Source of the DNA: Micromonospora rifamycinica
GTDB taxonomy: Bacteria; Actinomycetota; Actinomycetes; Mycobacteriales; Micromonosporaceae
DNA: 64,000 bases
NCBI RefSeq assembly: GCF_900090265.1
Contig: NZ_LT607752.1
Span: 1,302,001 to 1,366,000 of the forward strand
Direction: 5' to 3'
In this document: positions 25,729-33,285 of the stretch, piece after piece
Layout of the letters: each line of letters opens with the position of its first letter
Numbering within the stretch: the stretch's first letter is position 1
Notes under the pieces: model-generated
Seen by the model: the letters and a program-made list of their open reading frames with translations, nothing else
Database searches by the model: none
Told to the model about the DNA's origin: nothing
Program-made: the position numbers and the translations under genes

Positions 25729-25752
25729 CACCAGGTGTGGGGCCAGCCGAGC
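25729..25752. repeat. Direct repeat, left copy (24 bp exact)
   Basis: The 24 bases begin CACCAGGTGTGG and end CCAGCCGAGC. They are identical to 28114-28137, the 3' end of the sulfotransferase gene at 28113. After one mismatch GGTC is also shared. This copy is non-coding, just downstream of the PP2C-like stop. The pair brackets the lower-GC islet. Confidence 0.85.
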
Positions 25753-25755
25753 TGG

Positions 25756-26571
25756 TCACCCGGTTCGGGCAGCGTAGACGGCGGTGGCGTCGTCGCTGCT
25801 CTTGTTGCGCGTCCAACGCAGACATGCCGGATCCGCGGCCTCGACGACGCGCACCCGGTGGATCAGTGCCACCGGGCCCTCCTTGTCAAGGATGTCGAGG
25901 ACGTCGGCCCAGTCCAACAGGCCGAACAGCGCCACCAGCCGGGCAGCGCCGTCGGTCAACACCGCCAACCGTCGTACGCTGTCGAGCGGCACCTCGCCGG
26001 TGATCGCATGGCTGGCGGCGTCCGGGTCGGCGGCAGCCACCCAGTAGCCCCCAGGTCGGTTTCGGGCAGCCAGTTCAGCATGCTTCATCCGCAGCAGCGC
26101 GGCCCGCTTCGCCGCCGAGCCGAACGGGTGCCGGTCCGCCTCCTCCCGTTCGGCACGCGCGGTCCTGTCCACCCGGTCGTCCGTGACGACCCGGATCCCG
26201 TCGGCGGTGTCGATGACGACGGTCACGTCACCGAGCACCAGGAACTCCAGTGAGCCGTCGCGGGGCCGCAGCACCGCGGTCGCGGCGGATGGTGTGCCCG
26301 GGTGGTCGAGGTCGCACGGATGCCGGTGCTGGTCGGCGACGGCGCGGATGCCCTGGGCCAGGGCGTCGACCAGGTGGGTGTCCCGATCCACCGCGAGGCC
26401 GGCGAGCGCCGAGCCGAGTTTCGCGGCGTACCAAGTGACGCCGTGCTCGCAGCCGGTGCCGGTCCGGGCGGTCGCCCCGTCGAGCACGACGATCAGATTC
26501 TCTCCGGCGAGAGCCCAGTCCTCGTTGGGCACCGTCGGATCGCCTGCCTCCGAGGCGGCGCAGACGCGCAT
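25756..26571 (-). CDS. PP2C/PPM-like protein phosphatase
   Basis: The 271-residue protein resembles PPM phosphatases. It has an N-terminal metal-binding acidic pair (PNEDWAL, LIVVLDGATA), a central strand with LEFLVLGDVTVVI, a late RRLAVLTDGAARLV and a final DDATAVYAAR. Spacing is compatible with a PP2C fold, although some canonical motifs are degenerate (no DGHGG). ATG 26571 overlaps the stop of the upstream HTH-sensor gene (ATGA). The pair probably works together, perhaps a phosphatase linked to a DNA-binding sensor. Activity is inferred. GC content is lower than in neighbouring polysaccharide genes. Confidence 0.75.
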   Translation of the reverse strand: MRVCAASEAGDPTVPNEDWALAGENLIVVLDGATARTGTGCEHGVTWYAAKLGSALAGLAVDRDTHLVDALAQGIRAVADQHRHPCDLDHPGTPSAATAVLRPRDGSLEFLVLGDVTVVIDTADGIRVVTDDRVDRTARAEREEADRHPFGSAAKRAALLRMKHAELAARNRPGGYWVAAADPDAASHAITGEVPLDSVRRLAVLTDGAARLVALFGLLDWADVLDILDKEGPVALIHRVRVVEAADPACLRWTRNKSSDDATAVYAARTG

Positions 26572-27413
26572 CACGGTGCCCCTTCCACCCGGTGGATCGG
26601 CGTCAGGGCCTCGACCTTCTCGATCGTCCGCTTTCGCGGTTCGTAGGTGCAGGCAACCAGGAGGGAGAAGCGCCGGTTCTTCACCTCTCGGTACAACTCG
26701 TCGAGGTGGTCGTGCAGGTAGTGGGCGACACCGAGAGTGCCCATCGCGTGAATGCCGGCGAGATACAGGAACGTGCCGCGCCCGTCAGGCCGGGGAAGTC
26801 GACCGAGGTAGCCGTAATCGACTGGTTCACCGGAGTCGGACGGCGAGCGAAACGCCTCACCGGTCCGGTGATTCACCAGGTAATGACCGTCGTCGTCCGC
26901 GCAGAATCCGAACATGGTGTCGGCGGCGACCACCTGACCGACGAACGGCAGTATCCGAGGGCTGCCTATCACGATGAGGTTGGCCCGGTTGAGGTCGACC
27001 ATGCCAGGCGGAGGGACCACCTCGTACTCGGACGTCAGACCAAGACCCCGGGCAAGAGCGGACAGCTTCTCGTACGCGGCGAGCATCTCGGCTGAGACCA
27101 CAGCGTACGGATCCTTCTTGCCAGCCTCGAACTTGCCGCCTACGGCAATGGTCAACTCTCCGGTGCCGAGCATCGTCCGCTCCGGGCGCGGTCCCGAGGA
27201 CAGGAGTTGGCCCACCCGAGCGCGGGTCATACCGACGACTTCGGCGATCTGGGTATGGGTCATGCCCTGTGACACCATCTCGTCCAGCGCCGCGCGGCGC
27301 AACCTGGACAACTCGTTGACCGCCGCCTGGTGCTCGTCGATAAGCTCGCCGGCTTTGCGTGCCCTCGCCCCCGGGTCACGGATCTGCACTACTCCGGAAT
27401 GGCTGATCTTCAC
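26571..27413 (-). CDS. HTH protein with unidentified sensor/effector domain
   Basis: I do not recognise the full family. The 280-residue protein (GTG 27413, AGAGG upstream) starts with a helical segment. A sigma-region-4-like HTH follows (MTHTQIAEVVGMTRARVGQL, residues about 62-81). A roughly 180-residue alpha/beta domain has NLIVIGSPR near residue 150, then VDYGYLGRL and YLAGIHAMGTLGVAHYL. The last part looks like a Rossmann-type ligand or nucleotide domain followed by a KNRRFSLLVACTYEP strand. It is coupled to the PP2C-like gene. It may sense a ligand and control its own promoter; an upstream in-frame GTG at 27449 is an alternative start. Confidence 0.68.
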   Translation of the reverse strand: MKISHSGVVQIRDPGARARKAGELIDEHQAAVNELSRLRRAALDEMVSQGMTHTQIAEVVGMTRARVGQLLSSGPRPERTMLGTGELTIAVGGKFEAGKKDPYAVVSAEMLAAYEKLSALARGLGLTSEYEVVPPPGMVDLNRANLIVIGSPRILPFVGQVVAADTMFGFCADDDGHYLVNHRTGEAFRSPSDSGEPVDYGYLGRLPRPDGRGTFLYLAGIHAMGTLGVAHYLHDHLDELYREVKNRRFSLLVACTYEPRKRTIEKVEALTPIHRVEGAP

Positions 27414-27479
27414 AGGCCTCTCCCGCTCGCCGCTTCGTTCGGGCGACACGACACGAAGCCTAACCCATCGCTAGGGGCC

Positions 27480-27509
27480 TTGACCGACGCAAGCGCCCTT
27501 GCATACCGT
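27480..27509 (+). promoter_or_regulatory. Possible promoter for small orphan gene
   Basis: TTGACC (27480-27485) and TACCGT (27504-27509) are 18 bases apart and would give a leader of about 115 bases before ATG 27631. It lies in the divergent region of the islet. Confidence 0.4.
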
Positions 27510-27568
27510 GGTGGCACCTCGAACTCCTGTTCCTCCCCTGCCTGACGGTTGCGGGAGTAAAAGAAGAA

Positions 27569-27599
27569 GGCCTCGACGGGATTGCGGCCCGCCGAGGCC
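27569..27599 (+). promoter_or_regulatory. Leader hairpin upstream of small orphan gene
   Basis: Seven-base arms GGCCTCG (27569-27575) and CGAGGCC (27593-27599) lie about 20 bases before the AAAGGA ribosome site of the gene at 27631. It could affect translation or stability of the leader. Confidence 0.35.
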
Positions 27600-27630
27600 A
27601 GCTGCATCGACCCTCTGCGAAAGGACGACG

Positions 27631-28017
27631 ATGCCTGTCCAGCCTACCGTTCCCTCTGATCCGTCCGTCTCAGCCATCGATGAGGCAGCCCTGGTGGCTG
27701 CGCTGTCCCACGGCGAACTGGCCGTCGCCATCCACACCGCCGGCCCACCTGCCAGTGCTGCGGCCCTGTCCACCGATCAGATCAGAGCACTCGCTGTCAC
27801 CGGGATCGCCCTGCTCGGCTTGGCAGAAGCCCGCCGGATCGGCGACGAGTCCCGACTGGTCAACGTCGCCTACTGCACCAAGGCGCGCGATGACGCCTCA
27901 GCCGACGTACGCGCCGAGGTGGCCGCCCACCACCGGATCTGGGGCACCTGGCGACAGGAGCAGACAGCCATCGACCTTGCCCACCGGCCCTCCAGCCAGC
28001 GAACCGTCACCGGCTGA
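27631..28017 (+). CDS. Small protein of unknown function
   Basis: I do not recognise this 128-residue protein. ATG 27631 follows AAAGGA; the longer frame from 27499 lacks a ribosome site. The protein is helical, with an acidic N-terminal third (DEAALVAALSHGELAVAIH), a central LAVTGIALLGLAEARRIG helix, and a His/Arg-rich C-terminus. No signal peptide or membrane segment is evident. It is transcribed away from the HTH-sensor/PP2C pair and sits inside the repeat-bracketed islet, so it may be cargo or a third component of that module. Confidence 0.65.
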   Translation: MPVQPTVPSDPSVSAIDEAALVAALSHGELAVAIHTAGPPASAAALSTDQIRALAVTGIALLGLAEARRIGDESRLVNVAYCTKARDDASADVRAEVAAHHRIWGTWRQEQTAIDLAHRPSSQRTVTG

Positions 28018-28056
28018 CCCGGGTAACCGGACGTCGACTCGATCCTGATCCTGCAA

Positions 28057-28109
28057 AGCGGGCCACCCCCGGCACGCCGCTGCGGACTGTCGGCGGGGCG
28101 TGGCCCGCT
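28057..28109. terminator. Bidirectional terminator-like hairpin
   Basis: Ten-base perfect arms AGCGGGCCAC (28057-28066) and GTGGCCCGCT (28100-28109) lie between the convergent small gene and sulfotransferase 5; inner CCCC/GGGG bases can extend the stem. Confidence 0.6.
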
Positions 28110-28112
28110 CGC

Positions 28113-28958
28113 TCACCAGGTGTGGGGCCAGCCGAGCAGGTCGGCGAGGCGGGCGTTGTGCGGGGCGAACCCGGCGGCCAGTTCGGCCCGCAGCGCCGGG
28201 GTGAGCTGGGACGGGCCGGTGTCCGCCCGCCGGGTGTGCCGGGCGAACTCCGGCGGGGTGAACGGGGCCAGCCCGAGGAACCGCAGCACGCCCGCGTAGC
28301 TGGCCGCCGGGTCGGCGTACAGGTCCTCGCTGCGGATCACGTGCAGCCGTTCGGCGGGCAGGTGGGCGTACCAGCGGTCGAGCTGTTCGGCGTAGCGGCC
28401 CCGGGCGGCGTAGGAGAAGTTGCGCAGCGCGTGGTGCGCCGCCGGGGTGTCCGGCCCGTCGACCAGCGCCGCGGCCAGCCGCCCCGGCTCGGCGGCCAGC
28501 GCCGCGGCGAAGTCCAGCGGCTCCATCCCGTACGAGCGGGTGTGCAGGTAGTGCGAGTAGGCCCGCTCCACCGGATCGCGCAGCAGGGCGACGAACCGGG
28601 CCTCGGGCAGCGTCGCCGCCACCCGGGCCGGGACGCTGGGGTGGAACAGGTAGTAGGGGCTGGCCTCGAAGCTGCGCCGACCCGGGGCGGCCGGCGGGAA
28701 GTGCGCCCGGTACCAGCGGGTTCCCCGGCCGAAGTGCAGGCTGAAGAACTGGAGTTCCTTGCCGGTGGCGACCCGCACGTCGGGGTGCGCGGCGAGGTAG
28801 TGGTGCAGCGAGGTGGTGCCGCACCGCTGCCCGCCGATGATCAGGAAGTCGGGCAGCGCGCCGCCCCGGCCCGGCAGCGCCGCCCGTGACCAGGCGCGGG
28901 TGCCGCGTACCGCCCGACGCAGCCGGTCCACGGCGGCCCGGCGCGGCCCGGCGCTCAC
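28113..28958 (-). CDS. PAPS-dependent sulfotransferase (5 of 5), heparan-sulfate-sulfotransferase-like
   Basis: The 281-residue protein has the 5'-PSB loop FLIIGGQRCGTTSLHHYL near residue 32, KELQFFS after it, and the 3'-PB motif FVALLRDPVERAYSHY. This arrangement resembles Golgi heparan-type and bacterial NodH-like sulfotransferases that act on sugars. GTG 28958 overlaps the flippase stop (GTGA). Its terminal codons lie in the 24-bp repeat that is duplicated at 25729-25752, so the gene looks intact but its 3' end was used in formation of the islet. It is the last gene of the minus-strand Wzy-Wzz-Wzx run. Confidence 0.9.
   Translation of the reverse strand: MSAGPRRAAVDRLRRAVRGTRAWSRAALPGRGGALPDFLIIGGQRCGTTSLHHYLAAHPDVRVATGKELQFFSLHFGRGTRWYRAHFPPAAPGRRSFEASPYYLFHPSVPARVAATLPEARFVALLRDPVERAYSHYLHTRSYGMEPLDFAAALAAEPGRLAAALVDGPDTPAAHHALRNFSYAARGRYAEQLDRWYAHLPAERLHVIRSEDLYADPAASYAGVLRFLGLAPFTPPEFARHTRRADTGPSQLTPALRAELAAGFAPHNARLADLLGWPHTW
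28114..28137. repeat. Direct repeat, right copy (24 bp exact), 3' end of sulfotransferase gene
   Basis: Identical to 25729-25752 over 24 bases. Here it encodes the C-terminus LLGWPHTW of the sulfotransferase, with the stop codon at the repeat edge. Site-specific elements often use gene 3' ends in this way and regenerate the gene. Confidence 0.85.
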
Positions 28959-30598
28959 CGGGACACCACCCGCCCGGAGGTGTCCCGGCCACCCCCACCC
29001 ACCCCGGAGGGGGGCGGCCCGTCGTCGGACGGGACGACGGCCGGGGCGTCCCCGGGGGCTTCCGACGGGTCGCCGCGACGGCGACGGCGGGCCAGGGTGC
29101 GCAGCACCATCACGTCCTCCCGGCTGAGCCCGAGCGCGAGAACCGTGCCCAGGTAGACCGCGACGATCGCGGTCAGCCCGGCGACCGGCCGCCACGGCCA
29201 GCCCGGCACCAGCCCGCTGACCAGCAGCCCGGCGGCCAGCGCGGCCACCCCGGCGGCCAGCCCCTTGGCCATCCCGACGGTGAACGGCAACGCGCCGGTC
29301 AGGTGACGGACCTGCACGACCCGGGCGATGTTGACTACGATCAGCGAGGCGCTCCACGCCGCCGCCGCGCCGACGATCCCGTACGCGGGGATGAGCCACA
29401 GGTTGAGCAGCACGTTGAGCACCAGGGCGACCAGGTTGTCGGCCATGTTGAGGGCCACCCGGCCGGACATGTTCAGCACCGTGCCGCACGGGCCGGTCGC
29501 CGCGTTGACGAGCTGACCGAGGGCCAGGATCACGGTCACCGCCGCGCCGGTGGCGACCTCGCCGCCGAAGACGCGCAGCAGGTCGCCGGGGAGGACCAGC
29601 AGCACCACGAACGCCGGCAGCGACAGCCGGACCACCCAGCCGGTGGCCACCGCGTAGACCCGGCGCACGTCGTCGAGGTCCCCCCGGTGGTACAGGTGCG
29701 CCAGGTACGGGCCGAACGCCGCGTTGACCGGCGCGAGGACGAAGATGGCCACGGTGACCAGCCGGGTGGCCACGTTGTAGACGCCGATCTCCGGGTTGGC
29801 GAAGAACCCGAGCAGCAGGGTGTCGACCCAGATCAGCCCGGTCGACGACAGCGACGACACCCAGCTGACCGTGGAGAAGCGGAACAGGTCCCCGGGCCGG
29901 TGCACCGGGCGGGCCGGCGGCACCCGGCGCACCAGCCGGGCCAACGCCACCAGGGCGAGCACGGCGGCCGACCAGCCGGCCGCCACCAGCGCCCAGAACG
30001 CGCCGGTCAGCCCGGCGCCGGTGGCCAGGGCGAGCACGGTGAGCAGCAGCCGGGTGCCCGGCTCGTAGAGCTGGCCGATGAAGGTGAACGGCCGCTGGGT
30101 ACGCCAGCCCCGGGTCGCCGCCAGGGCAGCCTCGCAGACCGTCGACGCGGGCAGGGTCAGCGCGACCAGTCGCAGCCCGGTGACCAGCCCCGGGTCGTGC
30201 AGCCGGTCGGCGAGCCAGGGTGCGCCCCAGGCCAGCGCCCCGGCGAGGACGACCGACGAGCCGGCCGACACGACCAGCCCCAACCGGACGGTGCCGCGCA
30301 GCGCCGGGGCGTCGTCGTCGGCCAGGTGCACCGCCACGAACCGGGTCAGCCCGGCCCGGAACCCGGACAGCGACAGCAACCCGGCCAGCGACAGCACCGC
30401 GTAGCACTGGGCGTACCGGCCGACCTCCCGGATGCCCAGCACCCGGGCCAGCAGCAGCATGATCAGGAAGACCGCCGCCTGGCTGAGCAGGGCGCCGACC
30501 AGGTTGAGACCGCCGCCCCGGGCCATCCCCCGGACGTGCTGGTCACCCCGCGCCGTGTCCCCGGCGGGCCGGTCGCCCCGGGCGGACGCTGCGGGCAC
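28955..30598 (-). CDS. Polysaccharide flippase (Wzx/MOP-type)
   Basis: This protein of up to 547 residues has about 14 hydrophobic segments and the general pattern of MOP-superfamily flippases. It begins with LNLVGALLSQAAVF and an amphipathic RYAQCYAVLSLAG, and includes RFSTVSWVSSLSSTGLIWVDT in the middle. It would move lipid-linked repeat units across the membrane. The start is uncertain. GTG 30598 lies seven bases after the upstream stop, while ATG 30526 would begin just before the first membrane helix. The stop overlaps the sulfotransferase start. The tail of about 60 residues is hydrophilic and low-complexity. Confidence 0.87.
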   Translation of the reverse strand: MPAASARGDRPAGDTARGDQHVRGMARGGGLNLVGALLSQAAVFLIMLLLARVLGIREVGRYAQCYAVLSLAGLLSLSGFRAGLTRFVAVHLADDDAPALRGTVRLGLVVSAGSSVVLAGALAWGAPWLADRLHDPGLVTGLRLVALTLPASTVCEAALAATRGWRTQRPFTFIGQLYEPGTRLLLTVLALATGAGLTGAFWALVAAGWSAAVLALVALARLVRRVPPARPVHRPGDLFRFSTVSWVSSLSSTGLIWVDTLLLGFFANPEIGVYNVATRLVTVAIFVLAPVNAAFGPYLAHLYHRGDLDDVRRVYAVATGWVVRLSLPAFVVLLVLPGDLLRVFGGEVATGAAVTVILALGQLVNAATGPCGTVLNMSGRVALNMADNLVALVLNVLLNLWLIPAYGIVGAAAAWSASLIVVNIARVVQVRHLTGALPFTVGMAKGLAAGVAALAAGLLVSGLVPGWPWRPVAGLTAIVAVYLGTVLALGLSREDVMVLRTLARRRRRGDPSEAPGDAPAVVPSDDGPPPSGVGGGGRDTSGRVVSR

Positions 30599-30605
30599 CC
30601 CGGGC

Positions 30606-31724
30606 CTACCGGTGCCGGGAGTGCTGCTCGGGCGTGGTCGTGCGGACCGCCGGCAACACCACCGTGTCGTCGCTGCCGCGCCGGACCACCGTGTCGTCGC
30701 TGCCGCGCCGGCCACCGCCCGGCGCCGGGGTGGCCCGGCCGACCGCCGCCGGCTGTCCGGCCCGGCGGCTGCGGGTCAGCCACTCCAGCACCGCCACCAG
30801 CAGCACGGCCAGCAGCAGGCCGGCACCGGACACCGGGAGCACCAGCGCGACCAGCGCCTTCGTCCGGGACACCGGCTGCGCCTCGCCGACGCTGGTGACC
30901 TGGTCGGGGTCGGCCGCCTGGGACTGCGCGCGGGCCTGCTGCAGACCCTGCCGGGCCGAGGCCAGCGCGCTGGTGGCGCTGTCCCGCTGGGCGATCAGCG
31001 CCTGGTAGTCGGGCAGCTTCGGGCCGAGTTCGTCGAGCCGCTTCTGCCCGGCGCTGATCGAGTCGGCGGCGGCGTCGGCGCCCCGGCTGTTGCCGACGGC
31101 CTGCATCTGCAACCGCTGCTGCCGCAGGCTGGCGATCTCCTGGAGGGTCGACTGGTAGAGCTTGTCCGGCTGGCTGACCTTGTTGGTCTTCTCCCAGTCG
31201 TTGATCGCCCGGGTGGCGGTGGTCAGCTCGTCGGTGGCCGCCTTGACCTCGTCGGTGGCGATGTTGACCTGGCTGGTGAACAGGAACGCCAGGGCACGCT
31301 TGCCGGTGGCGGCGAGCACCGGGGCGACGGTGGACCGGTCGTCGGCGGTGTAGGTCAGGGTGAGCTGACTGCTCGCGCCGACCTGCTTGACCGCGAGCCC
31401 GTCGCGCAGCGTGTCGGCCGGCACCCCGGTGTCGGTGGCCACCTGGTCGACCACCTGCGGGGAGGTGACCGCCGCGGCGAAGGCCGCCGCGAACTGGTTG
31501 GCCGCCTGGGTGCCGGTGTACTGCTGGGCCGCGCTGCCGCCGACCAGGGCGGGTGCGGCGACGTACGAGGTGGCGGCGTACCGCTGCGGGCCGAGCAGGA
31601 CGACCAGCGCCGCTACCGCCCCGGCCACCAGCGGAATGCCCACCAGCAGCCAGAGTCGACGCCGCGCGACCCGCAGATAGTCGACGATCTCCACCCTGCC
31701 GCTCCCCACTGCTCGATCGTTCAT
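30606..31724 (-). CDS. Wzz-like chain-length / polysaccharide copolymerase protein
   Basis: The 372-residue protein has the Wzz topology: a cytoplasmic start (EIVDYLRVARRRLWLLVGIP), a membrane segment, a long extracellular domain with coiled coil (residues about 190-290), and a second membrane segment near residue 310. No tyrosine-kinase Walker motif is fused. The C-terminal tail contains a duplicated RRGSDDTVV. ATG 31724 overlaps the polymerase stop (ATGA). It would set chain length during Wzy-dependent polymerisation or export. Confidence 0.85.
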   Translation of the reverse strand: MNDRAVGSGRVEIVDYLRVARRRLWLLVGIPLVAGAVAALVVLLGPQRYAATSYVAAPALVGGSAAQQYTGTQAANQFAAAFAAAVTSPQVVDQVATDTGVPADTLRDGLAVKQVGASSQLTLTYTADDRSTVAPVLAATGKRALAFLFTSQVNIATDEVKAATDELTTATRAINDWEKTNKVSQPDKLYQSTLQEIASLRQQRLQMQAVGNSRGADAAADSISAGQKRLDELGPKLPDYQALIAQRDSATSALASARQGLQQARAQSQAADPDQVTSVGEAQPVSRTKALVALVLPVSGAGLLLAVLLVAVLEWLTRSRRAGQPAAVGRATPAPGGGRRGSDDTVVRRGSDDTVVLPAVRTTTPEQHSRHR

Positions 31725-33220
31725 CGGTTGTGCCACCCGGTCCTCACCGGTCGGGGCGTCGCCGCCCGGGACGGCTCGGCCGGTAGCCCCCGGGCGACCG
31801 CGCCGGCTGCCGCGGCGAACGCCGCGAAGTACCACAGGGTGACCACGTTCGAGATCACGTTGGACGCCGCGCTGACCGCGACGAAGGCGACCGCGCAGCC
31901 CAGGAAGCCGACCGCGATGCCCCGGCCGAGGGTGCCCGGGGGTGCCCGGCGCAGCGCGTTCAGGCCGGTGTGCAGGCACAGCGCCATCATCGCCAGGTAC
32001 GCCAGCAGCCCGGCCAGCCCGGTCTCGACGTACGCGCGCAGGAAGTCGTTGTGCGGCTTCTTCGCCTCGTCGGCCTCGAACTTGGTCATGTTGGGGCCGA
32101 TCCCGGTGACCGGGTTGCGGTTGGCCAGCGACACGATCTCCGACCAGTAGTCGACCCGCCAGGCGAGGGTGTTGCCGGTCGGACCGCCGCCCACGGCGCT
32201 GCTGTCGGCGAGCTGCCCGAAGCGGTGCGCCACGCTGGGCAGCAGGGCCAGCCCGGCAACGGTGACCAGGCAGAGCGCCACCAGCATCCGCCGGCTGCGG
32301 TGCAGCACCGCGACCACCAGCAGGCCCAGCCCCGCGCCGAGGATGGCGCTGCGGGTGTTGGTGAGCATCAGGAACAGCAGGGACGCGGCGAGCAGCGCGC
32401 CGAGGCCGACCCGGAGCCGGCGGTCCAGGTAGCGGTAGACCCCGAACCCGAAGATCACCATGAACATCAGGTAGCGGCCGAACGTGGTGGACTGGCTGAA
32501 CGGTCCACTGATCCGGGTGAAGTCCCCCTTCACCTCGGCCGGGGGGTGGCCGAGCAGGGACAGCACGGCGGTGTAGCCGACCGCCAGCACCAGCGAGACG
32601 TACGCGGCGAGCAGCACCCGGCGGACCGCCGGCAGGTCCGGCATCAGCTGTTCCAGCACCACGAACATCACCACCACGGTGCCGATCCGCAGCGCCTCCA
32701 GGGCGCTGGGCACCGGCTGGGCCGCGCCCGCCGCGCTGACCAGCGAGGTCGCCCCGACCAGCAGCATCGCCACGCCGAGCGGGGAGCCGCGCAGCCGGCC
32801 CCGCTGCCGCAGCTGGGCGGCGAGCCAGAGGCCGGCGGCGAGCAGGAACAGCACCGCCAGGATCGTCGACGGGTCCATCGCCCGGGTGGCCGCCGCGCCG
32901 TCGGCCCGGCCGGCGGTCGGGCCGCTGAGCTTGAACAGGTCGACGCAGGACCGGACCGCCAGCATCAGCAGCACGTACGCCGCGAAGCGGGTCAGCGCGA
33001 GCGCCCCGACGGCCAGCCCGGCAAGGACCACCAGGGGCAGCACCACGCCGATCCGGCCGCCACCGGTCGCGGCCAGCCCGACACCGACCGCCACCACGGC
33101 GCAGAGCAGCGCCGCGCCGCCGGTCAGCAGGCGGGTGGCCCGGTCACCGGCGGACCACCGGACGGGTTCCGCCGGGGGCAGGGCGCGGTCGCCCTCCGTG
33201 CCGTGTCGCTGTCCGTCCAC
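31721..33220 (-). CDS. O-antigen ligase / Wzy-type polymerase
   Basis: The 499-residue membrane protein has about 11 hydrophobic segments and the Wzy/WaaL-type large periplasmic loop. That loop includes SGPFSQSTTFGRYL, a TNTRSA motif, and NPVTGIGPNMTKF followed by KPHNDFLRAYVETG, the conserved GxGxxx...HNxxL signature of the O-antigen ligase family. It would polymerise or ligate lipid-linked units on the outer face of the membrane. GTG 33220 is the best upstream start. It lies between a GT4 gene and a Wzz-like gene in a minus-strand run. Confidence 0.87.
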   Translation of the reverse strand: MDGQRHGTEGDRALPPAEPVRWSAGDRATRLLTGGAALLCAVVAVGVGLAATGGGRIGVVLPLVVLAGLAVGALALTRFAAYVLLMLAVRSCVDLFKLSGPTAGRADGAAATRAMDPSTILAVLFLLAAGLWLAAQLRQRGRLRGSPLGVAMLLVGATSLVSAAGAAQPVPSALEALRIGTVVVMFVVLEQLMPDLPAVRRVLLAAYVSLVLAVGYTAVLSLLGHPPAEVKGDFTRISGPFSQSTTFGRYLMFMVIFGFGVYRYLDRRLRVGLGALLAASLLFLMLTNTRSAILGAGLGLLVVAVLHRSRRMLVALCLVTVAGLALLPSVAHRFGQLADSSAVGGGPTGNTLAWRVDYWSEIVSLANRNPVTGIGPNMTKFEADEAKKPHNDFLRAYVETGLAGLLAYLAMMALCLHTGLNALRRAPPGTLGRGIAVGFLGCAVAFVAVSAASNVISNVVTLWYFAAFAAAAGAVARGLPAEPSRAATPRPVRTGWHNR

Positions 33221-33285
33221 CGCTCGCCGACCACTCGTTTCCACAGGAGGTGTTGCCGGTCGCCGCCGACGGCCGGGAGAACGGC

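Noticed and set aside
25729..28137. The islet considered as a transposon
   Set aside because: No transposase gene or terminal inverted repeats at both ends were found; the direct repeats fit site-specific insertion or duplication better.
28113..30407. A single 764-codon minus-strand frame covering the sulfotransferase and part of the flippase
   Set aside because: Only the last 281 codons look like a real protein; the GTGA overlap at 28955-28958 and the flippase reading in another frame show where the true gene starts.
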